The notes under the pieces: generated by a model | Told to the model about the DNA's origin: nothing | The model's input: the letters and a program-made list of their open reading frames with translations, nothing else | Databases searched by the model: none | Source of the DNA: Psococerastis gibbosa | Lineage: Eukaryota; Arthropoda; Insecta; Psocodea; Psocidae | DNA: 64,000 nucleotides | Direction of reading: 5' to 3' | Assembly (NCBI GenBank): GCA_963971405.1 | Contig: OZ020490.1 | Coordinates: 16,021,464-16,085,463, forward strand | Shown here: in pieces, positions 35,284 through 46,100 of the stretch | Layout of the letters: each line of letters opens with the position of its first letter | Position numbering within the stretch: the stretch's first letter is position 1 | Position numbers and translations under genes: made by a program

Positions 35284-36839
35284 CTGAAATTAAAATAAAT
35301 AAAAAACAGTTACAGGTAGCGGTACATGTATTAATGGACGATTAGGGACAGCTAAGCGGAAAATTAAGTTTCAATCTTTTTAATTACGAATGGTTAGTTT
35401 TAAAAAGATGATTTTAAAGAGTCCTTCACTAGACGTATTTTGTACAGGCACATTTCTCATAAAATATCGATCAAAAAGCCATAAATTTTAATTAATGGCA
35501 TGTAACCGGCACTAACACCATTTGGCCACAGTTTTTGAAGGCGTGGATCGAACTTGCATTTTTGACATGGTATAATAAACATGGAGTGGGGTGTGCAAAT
35601 GTGCAATTTACTCTCAGCAATTTACTAACAGGGGCCATGGTGGGCTCGTTACTTATACAATCAGTGGAGTGGTGCAGATTCTCAAAAAAATCTGTTTTGG
35701 GGTCACTCGTAGTGAATTTCACTCACTGCGCTGTTATCTTTTGCCAAAACTTATCATTAATAGTCTTACTAGACTTTTATGGCAAGTACGCTTTCGTCAA
35801 CAGAGCGTCAGAAAATTATTTATTAAGTTGTCGCAGATCACTTATTGGCAATAATGGATTTTTTACTAAACGCCTTAAGCCACACAACTTACCTACGAAT
35901 AATGAAGATTCAACACGGATTTAGAAATACAGCATCACCGAGGAGAAAAAGAGTGACCGCCCCTACACATCCGTTGAACTTCACTGAACAAGTAAACAGG
36001 GGCAAAATATATAGGATTGTGCGTAGTACTGCCGTACTGGACGGTTGTCAAGACATCTGCGATCGGCACCCGCTAAATGTAAACATAGACGCAACCCTTA
36101 TTTTAGTTTAAGGAAAACCGGTTTCTTCATCACTACGACGCACTGATCTCTGAATATTGACCATATAAAGGAATTGAAGGGCACGGCACACATCTTGACC
36201 AGCAACATAAATTTAACAAAAACTGAGTGGTTTTAATTATTTATGTAAAAAACGTGCCGACATTTTTATTTCTTAACAAACAACAAATAACTACGGTAGG
36301 CAACTTTGCATTTTATCAGTAATTTATCTCAATTAAACCAAATAACGTTTAATAATAATAATATTAATAAATATTAAATATTTTTTTATATGTTTAGAAA
36401 TTGGTATTGTTGATAAAATAAAACATTTTTGTAGTGAAAATAAAGTATCTATTCGGGTTGTTCTTAATATATTATGATGAGTGTAAAAAGTTTATTTTTC
36501 TCTATGTTGAGCACAGCCTTGCAATATCCTACAGAAAGTATTTGAAACACGCACAATCCTCCATCTTTATTGTGCTGAGGTTATGTTGTGAACGTGAAAT
36601 GTAAAATTATCAACGTAAGGTTTATTAATCCGTTTCTTAAGTTACTTAGAATTTTAACCAACTTATGTCGCTAACCTCTTACAATTGAGTTAATTCTAGA
36701 TAGAAAGGCCAGCTTCCATAGTAACATAATAATAGATTGTAAGTTGTGTACCTGGCAGATTTCAGTATTTTGGCCGTTTATGTTGAAAGAAAAATATTAA
36801 TTCCTGCCTTTGATTAGTTACATATAACATCATTGTAGC
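35284..36839. other. Space between the divergent BTB and RpS7 genes
   Basis: It must contain the BTB 5' UTR exon and promoter, which I cannot place. An old repeat lies at 35430-35560. The + strand open frames at 35535-36111 show no domain or splice evidence. The rest is AT-rich and unremarkable. Confidence 0.5.
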
Positions 36840-36926
36840 CACCTAAGCCAGCTGCTGAAGCTGGTCTGGAACAACAAGCTTAGCGAATCTCCAGGAGTTC
36901 CTGCGATACTGGCGATTTGACACGGC
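36840..36926 (+). promoter_or_regulatory. RpS7 5' untranslated exon and promoter area (start approximate)
   Basis: The coding ATG sits directly on an acceptor (ttttgttatag/ATG), so a leader exon must lie upstream. The best donor is CACGGC/gtaagt at 36926, leaving a 53 bp intron. The sequence before it is less AT-rich than its surroundings. No TATA box or clear terminal oligopyrimidine start was identified, so the start is a guess. Confidence 0.5.
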
Positions 36927-36979
36927 GTAAGTGTAAACAATCAATTCAAATCTTTTGCACTTGAACAATTTTGTTATAG

Positions 36980-37156
36980 ATGGTCGTCCAAGCTAATAAC
37001 CCGAAAATCGTGAAGTCCGGTGGCTCTGACCCCGATGCATTTGAAGTATCCATCGCCCAAGCTTTGTTGGAGTTGGAGCAGAACAGTGACTTGAAAGCTC
37101 AGTTGCGTGAACTCCACATTACTAAGGCTAAGGAAATAGAACTCAATAACAAAAAG
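36980..37156 (+). CDS. RpS7: RpS7 coding exon 1
   Basis: Residues 1-59, ATG to AAG/gtacgc, phase 0. The N-terminal residues (MVVQANNPK) differ from other insects as expected; alignment to the family becomes clear at [13 protein letters not shown]. Confidence 0.95.
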
Positions 37157-40100
37157 GTACGCTTGCATGCTCGATTGTTATTACTTTATTTCGGTTATCT
37201 TTCAATACTACAATTTGAAATATGCTGGCACGTGCTATTTTATGGGACAATAATAAATGTTCCCATGCATCCGCTGAAGTGGTTCTATTGTGGGCAGTGT
37301 AGGACTGTAGGTAAATACCCATCTTGAATGTATGCCATTATTAGTGATGTTATATCAGTAAGCGTTTCACCAATGGCCAATAAGGCTACGACATTTCCTA
37401 CCTTATGATTCATATTAGGTCTTTATTGAAGGCAAAAAAAATAGTTTGTGTGGGGTAAAATGCCTGAAAATCAGTATTGCCGCAACGATTTGCCATAAAT
37501 GCGATTGGATGTGAATATGTTAATGTACCGGTTTTTATTTGATGGGTTACCTGAAGGTTATTTATTACCTAATAAACATGTACTTTATTTCAGTCCATAA
37601 TTATTTATGTCCCGATGCCACAATTGAAGCAATTCCAGAAAATTCAAACTCGACTGGTGCGTGAGTTGGAGAAGAAATTTAGCGGAAAGCATGTGGTCTT
37701 CATTGGTGACAGGAAGATTCTCCCCAAGCCCACAAGAAAGACGAGGACGAAAAACAAGCAGAAGCGACCTCGTAGGTCAGTACAATGTACAATGTATACA
37801 CCACATTTAGTTTTAAGATTGTATGCATTGAAGTACGTAGTTCGCACTTCGTTTTCCCTAAATGCCGGCTGTCATTGGAACATTATAGACTACATGTATA
37901 CTGGCTGTTTTTATAAATATGTTCTGTAAAAACCTTGATGCAGGAAGTTAAAGAGAAATGTCAAGGTCGTAGCCAGAATTTTTTTTCGGGAGGGATCCAT
38001 CTGACGCCACCCGAGAGTTTCCTCTTCAATTTCATCAATAAATAATCAGTTTCAATTGCCCGCGTTTGATACTAGGCACCTACTTCCGCTCCTGTCCCTC
38101 CACTTACTGTTGTTGGAGTTGGGTTGCGACTGTGTTTTCAAGGAGCAGGACCAACTGCTACTGCGATTTAAAAGTAGCAGGTATAAATACCTGCGATTTT
38201 TACTCATTGCTACTTTTGTCCAGCTGTGTTTTTTCCTCGTGCTGCTACTGCTATCCACGCTGCGATTTTTACTCATTGCTACTTTTGCTCAGCTGTGTTT
38301 TTTACTCGTGCTGCTACTGCTATTATAGGGCTATCAAGTCTCTTTGTCGATTTGTGGTCAAACTGTTCGGTGTACTTTGATGAAATTTGGCACACAAAAA
38401 TCATATCTCGGGAACATTTTATTTTGGCTAACTCGATTTTGGTAGGTTTACCCTTCAAAACATCGTTTTATTTTTTTTCCTAAAAAACGGCTGGAACGTT
38501 TTACTTTACATTGAAATACAGTAGGTAGGCCTATTACATATATTTCAGTTGTTATTTCTGAAAACAAACCCCAATAGCTCCCTTGCCCCTTGATAGTTTG
38601 GTTAACATTATCTTGTAGGTGTTAAGCAGGGTAACAAAACCAAACAGGATGCTTTACCAAGCAACGTTTTCGTTTTGAATAAAATAAAAATATTTTTTGA
38701 ATAAATTATGGGTAATTCATTCCAAAATACATTGCGTAAGTACCGGCCGTATACCCTGCCACACTGTGTTGTAATATAGTATTGGCCTGCTAGTTCTGGA
38801 AGTGTTTTGGTATAGGGAATGTCGAGGCAACCGAAATGTTACTGCAGGACCATTATTTTCCACAAACTACTCATATTACCTATCCCAGTACCTATACTAA
38901 TTCATAAATTGGAAAGCATATAGGTCTATACGGGTTCACTATAGAACCGTTCTATCTTATTGAGCTGCTTATTGCAGTGGAATTTCTCAAATATCATTCA
39001 TGACAGAGTTGGGCATATGCAGGTACATAAATAGGCTGGTTACGGTATATGATCTAAATGTATTGGCACAGACTATATACAATAAACAACGTACAAAATT
39101 GGGAGACATGCCAAGAAGAACTATCTATGCAACAATCCCATACCTAATTGCAGCCTATTCTCTAAAATTATCATGGAACATTAAGCTTCAGTGTCCTAGG
39201 ATTCGAAGTTTGGCGGGTTGGGACTCCCCTAGCGGCGAATTGATAATTTTTTTTATTGGTAACACAGCAACATGCGATTTCTAAGTTTCCATGTTTAGCT
39301 TATATAAATAGCTAAAATAAAGGCAAAATATATAAAAGTTGTAGAAATACGCGCGACTAATTAATAAAAGCCTCAACATATAAATCAGGAGAAAAATGTA
39401 CTTGACCAACCTAAGAAAACCATTTACGTCTACGCAATAGTATTAAAAACTAAGTTCATTGTAAACTTTAACTGGAAAGTAGCAACCAGGGCCAGGAGCA
39501 GGAGGGTAGGTCCCTCGGAGCAGGTTTTCATAAGCTGAACATAGAAATAAGGAGCAGATCGCAGGATCATGTGCATTCTGCTTCTCGACTGTGACAAAAA
39601 ATCGCAGGAGTATTTCCAACTAAGGAGCAGACTGCTACTGCTCCTCACTATGGAGCTGCTACAAATAGCAGCTACTGGAAATACTACCCACCTCTAGTTG
39701 TTGTCTATGATTATAAATAGCGTAGGGACGCTAATTAATCGCTCCATATATCACTATATTAATCACAGATTAACTTGAGTATGCATTACGAATTATTTCG
39801 CGCAGGGCCAAACGAAACGCCTATCGAATCCATTTCTTTAATAGCACCGTCTAGTCTGTTATACTTCAAAAGTACTTTCTGAAGTAATGAATTTCTCCCT
39901 ATCTCCAGGGTCCTATGTTGAAGAGTGAAGTCGTTCCTTCCTCTGGTGTTGTACCCGTGATTGTCCGAGAATCGCTGTAGTTTTAGGTAACTTGGCATCA
40001 GTCCTTCTTTGATCTTGTGTATAAACGTTAAGGTGTCGGTCCAGACCATATGATCCACTGGTTGCCACCCGAGTTTTCTTAACATTTGGGAAATCGGGGT

Positions 40101-43100
40101 ATCATAACAAGATTTCAATATCACTCTCATTGCTTGATTTATTAAAATTTTTAAGTCCATGATTGTTGACCCTTCCATGAAGAATAGTGTCGAACAATAT
40201 GTAATATGAGGCTTCATTAATGCGTTGAAAACTAGTTCCTTGGTCTTCCGAGGTAGTATGAACTGTAATCTTCTAAATAGGGACAATTTCATTCTAATTT
40301 TTGATTTAATTTTTTCCATGTGTGCCTTCATATTTAGTCGATTATCTGTTATTACTCTTAATTATTACTATTAACTCTTTTACCAACTCCAGAGTGTCAT
40401 TTCCAATTTTTATATGTAATTGCATTGTTTGGGTATCCCTGGAAAAACACATCACTTTGGATTTTTTTTGTATTTAGAATTAATTTGTTGCCATTAAACC
40501 ATTTATACATCTTGCTTAACACTGCATTAATTGACTCAGTCTTCACCAATTTTCAATACCAAGGTATCGTCTGCAAACAGTTGAATTTCAGCGCCCTCTA
40601 CCACCATAGGCAAATCATTAATGAATAATATGAAAATTATTGGAGCTAATTTACTTCCTTGGGCCAAACCGCACTTTACTTCTTGCCTCTCCGATAGTTC
40701 ACTGAGAATCTTCCTGCACTGTTTTCTATCACTCAAATAGTCCTCCAACCTTTTCAATACTTCTCCACGGATTCCCAACACACAGTTTTTTGAGAACAGC
40801 TCTTCTATCCACAGTTTCGAAAGCTCTCTTCAAGTCAAGGAAAACAGCAATGATTTTTTCTTTCCATCCAAGGCTTGCTCTATCTTTCCAAGACACATTG
40901 TATTACCTTCTCAGTAGAATGTTTTGTCCTAAAACCCGACTGGAACACTGTTAAAATATTATTACTTGTTTTAGAATAGCTTTGTGGTACACAGCTTCAA
41001 GCAACTTCTCCACTGTAGGCAACACATTTCATTCCAACATGACATTAGCATTTGTTTATTAGGGAAGTTACTTCCTTTGCTATTTTTGAACGAGGACAAA
41101 TGTTCATATAATTCATCCACGGTTGGGATTGGTATCTCACTTAGTATTGTCGCATTTGTCTCTTCACACGAATGTACAAATGGTTCTTTCGGAATGCTTT
41201 CCACTAAATTTTCTACACTTTCATTAATAAAGCCATTAATCTTCGAAGCCATTTCCTTATTATCTGTGACCCATTCACCATTATTTTCAAGACTACGCGG
41301 TCGTTCACTTTTCATCATGCATAAATCTTTCAAGATACGCCACAATTTTTTAGAGTCTTTTCCACATTCTTCGATTTTCCTATGAAAAAACTGATTCTTC
41401 GTTCTTCTCAAAATAGCTGTGAATCTATTCCGTTGAGCCTTGAAAAGATTCCAAGCCTCATTAACTTCCGATTTCAGACAATAGGATGGTTCAATTTCAA
41501 GGCGTTGCTTTTTGTAGCGAAAAACTTTATAGGCCGCTATTTTCCTATCACGAGTTTCCCGTACTTCTCTTGTGAAGAATGGGCAGTAGTATTTTTTCAG
41601 AATCGTATCCCGTCCTCTCGCCGTTTCCACAGCCTTTCTAAATTTTTCCGTTAATCTATTATACATGACATCACTAGTCAAGCTCGAGTCTACTACTAAT
41701 TCACCAAGACTGTTTTTCAGCGTATTTTTATAACTTCACTTTTGCATTTGCATACTATGGGTATAGTAACCACAATATTGCACAATGGTCCGAGTCCAGG
41801 CATTCACCTAAAACCGATGCTTTCACATAGCTATTATTTGTCAATACTATATCAATAAGTGTAGAAGTCTTATTTTGTGATTCTAGTTGCTTCCATAACT
41901 CTTTGAAGAAAACTCTTTCTTTATTAACGTTTTTATTTCATTTACATATCCACTATTTTCATAGAAGTTCATATTTTCATCACCAGCCAAAATCACAGTA
42001 TGAGTTGCTTTGAATAAATTTAGAGTTTTAAACCAAACGGGCATAGTATTTACGAATAATCTTTTAGAAGAACTAGGTGATCTATAAAATAATCCAACCA
42101 CCAATTTTGTTGTGAGATCCATGATAGAAGTTATCATGGACCAATAGAAAACAGATTTTATCTTGAATTACACCAGATTGAATGACTTTGTATGATGTGT
42201 CTTCTTTCATGCACAGAAGTACACCTCCTGTATGCGTTGAATGTGAATACACGGGTATACATTTATATCCTAATTGGCCCATGTCAAAAATTTTAGGGTC
42301 CGTGTCACATGTCACATGAGTTTCCGTAAGGCCTATAAACTTTGGGTTATTCTGTTGCACGTATTTTTCTAAAAGGCTATTTTCTTTGGTAAGTATCCCT
42401 CCACAATTTAAGAATAACATGTCTTCCATTAGGCAACTTCAATTCTTCTCCTTATGCTTCGGATCATGTCCAAAAACACGGGACAATCTTTGTCCATGCT
42501 TCCATGCTTATTGTCAGTGTCCAATTTCCATTCATTTCCGAACAGTTGAGGCGACACTTAACGGACTGTCCACATTGGGCTCCTATATGACCTTCTTGGT
42601 CACATTTGGCCCACCATTTAGCACCTCGTACACATTCAGAACTCGAATGTTTGAAGCTATAACATTTTCCACAGCGTCTTATAGCTACATGATCGATTAT
42701 CTTCAGTCTCTGAACTCCCAAACATATTTATTCCATATTTAATAGTAATTTATGAGTAACAGGGTCAGTTTCAATAATTATAGATTCATTATTATACTTG
42801 TAGTTTTCAATAGTTTCACTATTTCAATTGCACAATCTTGCTGCATGCTGTTTAATGTTATAAGGCTATCAACCAACTCCTCATTTATAAATGATACAGC
42901 TTTATGTAGGCCTTTAATTTTGCATTTCGGTTTAATTGACTTTGGGTTATATTGCGTAAACATTCTTCCCAATTCACTGCCAATTAACTTGGACATCTTC
43001 ACTTCGTCCGCACTTGAGTGGCACTCCACTTTCACATTGCCTTCCTTCGTGTATATGACTTTATTTAATTTTATATTAGCATTTACAGTCATGGCAAAAA

Positions 43101-46100
43101 TAATAAGAACGCGGACCTTTTCCCTATTTTCTCCGGAACTATTAGAGATAATTCCACCAAACTTGGACATGAACACCACTACCTAGAGGTACTTCATTGC
43201 TGTTACCATCAGTTATAAGCAATGCTTACTTCTTTAATAATTGAAGATAGTTGAAATGGCTGGCAAAAATAATAAGAACGCGGGCAAATTTTTAGCATCA
43301 TTATGCAAGAATTTCAATACAATTAACATTCGGTGGTCTGTCCATTGTTCTGCATTACAGCATTGCGCGGTTTTTCATCGACAGCACCCGGTATTGATAT
43401 ACAATGATGGGTATCATCTCCCGTGTCTCCTTCACTTGAAGCCACAGTAGTTCCTTCTTCGAAATTTTTTCATTGGGTAAACGGCTCGTCAGGTCATTCC
43501 ACAAGTTTTTGATGGGACTACTTCACTAGTGTGAAGGAGTTCTTGAGGTTATAGTCCTGCTGAAAAACCCATTCTACTGGCATTTTCTCGTCAGCATTAT
43601 GTCTTGGAATATGTCTCTGTAACTTTCCTTCGTCAAGATATCTTCTATACGATGTTTTGGGCCAACTCAGTAGTAAGGGAAACAGCCCCACTACAAGATG
43701 TTACTGCCACCGCACTTTACGATCATTTTTGGGTATACCGGGATTTAAATCAGCATTGGGTGATCTTCTGAAATCGGTTTTCTATAAGCACTGCAGAGTT
43801 TCATTGCCCAACAAGAAGTTGCGCCATGTCCCCCTATCACAGTTCTTAGACACGAAGGCAAGATGGACTGTGTTTTCTTTGTAGGTGGAAGTGGAACATT
43901 TCTTGGAGATCTACTGGGTAGGAAGGCTTCAAGCAACCGCCCCCTAGTACTTCGTTCGCTGATGGGAGCGTCTAGGCTTTTTTTTCAGGTCTCGAGAACT
44001 TACAAACGGTGTCGCCTTCGAAATCATTGAGAGCTATTGGTCAAAGTACTGCGTTGTCTTCCACTTTCTGCCCCTCGTTTCACTCCTGGGGTCTTGTTTC
44101 AAAGCTTGAAAAGAAGAAGTAAGATGGCACGTCTCTCCTCGACTTAGCAATACTGTGATCGCTCCATATCTTCAGAAGTACACTGTATTAACTTATTAAC
44201 AGCAGAATGGGGAAAAATTTATCGTATCATAGCCCAAATAAAAATAAATAAATCTCGCGTTCTTATTATTTTTGCCAGCCATTTTCAACTATCTTCAATT
44301 CTTAAAGAAGTAAGCATTGCTTATAACTGATGGTAACAGTAATGATGTACCTCTATGTAGTGGTGTTCATGTCCAAGTTTAGTGCCATTATCTCAAATAT
44401 ACCCGGAGAAAATTGGAAGAACCTCCGCGTTCTTATAATTTTTTTCATGACTGTATATTTTTTTTGACTACTTGCGAAAACGACTGCCTAGCTTCTTCAG
44501 CATCTCCAACTGGTTTTAACGTTATTGCTGGGAAGACTTGTTTTGCTACCTTTACGCTTGAAGATCCAACTGTTGTACTCTCATGGATCCTTTTCCACGA
44601 ACTTGCAAAGGCTTTTTTTAGACCGTCAATGCTCTCATTAATATTTTGTAAAACACTTACCTTCTCAGATTTTTTGTTTACACAACTTGCACAGAACCAG
44701 TTAATCGTCACTCCTTTGGCAGATTCAGGATCCGTTTCTACCTTGGTATTTAATGCCTCCACCATTTTGTATACCTCGTGAAATTGTGTCCGACTGGCAA
44801 AGAACATGATGCCACAATTCACATCTGGTACATTCAATCCAATCCAGTTTATTATTATCCCTATTGTTACAAGTAGAAAAATTTTTATCATCCTTTTCCT
44901 CAACTTTCCGGTTCTTCCTAGAATTCCTGGTCTTCATTTCTATCCAAGTTAGGTTATAGGAAGCAAATGCAGTTCACAGCCAGAATAGTTATTGAAACTT
45001 TTTAACACAGTTTATTGCTGTAATCACCACTTTAACTATTTAAATTCATTCCATTAAGCAAAAATCACTAATAAAAGTAAAGTTTTCGACGTAAATACCG
45101 AAAAGCTACTTCGCGGTACGCGCAGGGCTACCAACTCTACTATTATTCAAAACTTGTGGTTCGTAGTGAGTGTCTCCAAAGGAACATACTTCGCCACTGA
45201 TCCACAATAAATTGTAATAAAAATAGTAATAAACTTTATTGTGGATCAGTTGCGTCTTTTCAATTTTATATTTTGAAATAAAACTTTTCTACTGTCTCCA
45301 CCAATGGTTCTTCCTCCCCGATCCCCGCGCTCTATTCATGTCACTTCAATTCTAATCCTATCCTTTCTTGTCTTCTACTAACTTTATCCCAGCCGCTTGT
45401 ATTGTACTGTCTTGACTGTTGCTCCGTACATAATTCAATAATTTGGGAATTTGTGCATAAATATCAGTGAAAACCTACCATAATAATGTGAATTTTTGTT
45501 TCGTTTTCAGCCGTACTCTAACGTCTGTGTATGATTGTATTCTGGAGGACCTTGTATACCCTGCCGAGATTGTAGGAAAGAGAATACGAGTGAAACTGGA
45601 TGGTTCACAGTTGATTAAAGTTCATCTTGATAAACTGCAGCAGACGAATATTGAGCATAAGGTAAATACGCATTATAATTTTCAATATAATAATACTGAT
45701 CTATAATAAGGTCGGATGTCGTGGAACATCAACTTAATGAACCGGGTTGTTTTCATTTTTTGATAAATCCAGGAATTTTATAATTCAGTAAATTTCATTC
45801 TCCTATCAGTTTCACAGAAAATTCCTCCACCACAACTAAAAAAAATTAGCTATATGACAGTCCTCTGCTTATTGCACAGACAAAATTGTTATAACTTGAT
45901 TATTAAATTAAATTTTAAACAAAGCAAAAATATATACAGTAGTACACATACAGTGGCGGAGAAAAACTTAAGGGCACCAAATTTTTTCTTGTAATTTTCA
46001 TATTTGCAATGAGATCTGAATGGCATGGTAGTTGGATAGTTGATTGCCCTCCAAGAGCTGTATAGCTCGATACTATTTTGGTTTTTGATCAATTCACCTC

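Larger units (their letters stand above)
39785..44937 (-). mobile_element. CR1-like non-LTR retrotransposon (LINE), decayed, antisense in RpS7 intron 3
   Basis: The - strand carries, in order, ORF1 remains (44937-42464), an apurinic endonuclease-like region (42429-41880), a pre-reverse-transcriptase region (41681-40971), reverse transcriptase pieces including FADDT near 40557 (40781-40536) and an ORF2 C-terminal region (40331-39786). Several frameshifts and stops break ORF2, so it cannot be active. PHD-like fingers in ORF1 are known from CR1-type elements, which suggests that clade. It accounts for most of the 7.7 kb intron. Confidence 0.85.

Noticed and set aside
34302-36111. Several + strand frames of 60-130 codons around the BTB first exon.
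   Set aside because: Shadows of the BTB exon or of old repeats; no domain and no consistent splice sites.
37157-37593. A C/D-box snoRNA in RpS7 intron 2, since ribosomal protein introns often host them.
   Set aside because: Only a partial C-box-like agtgatgtt was seen near 37345, with no matching D box or terminal stem.
38056-38380. Leu-rich hydrophobic frames that resemble membrane proteins (LLLLLELGC and similar).
   Set aside because: They come from a tandem repeat of a 70 bp unit and have no gene context.
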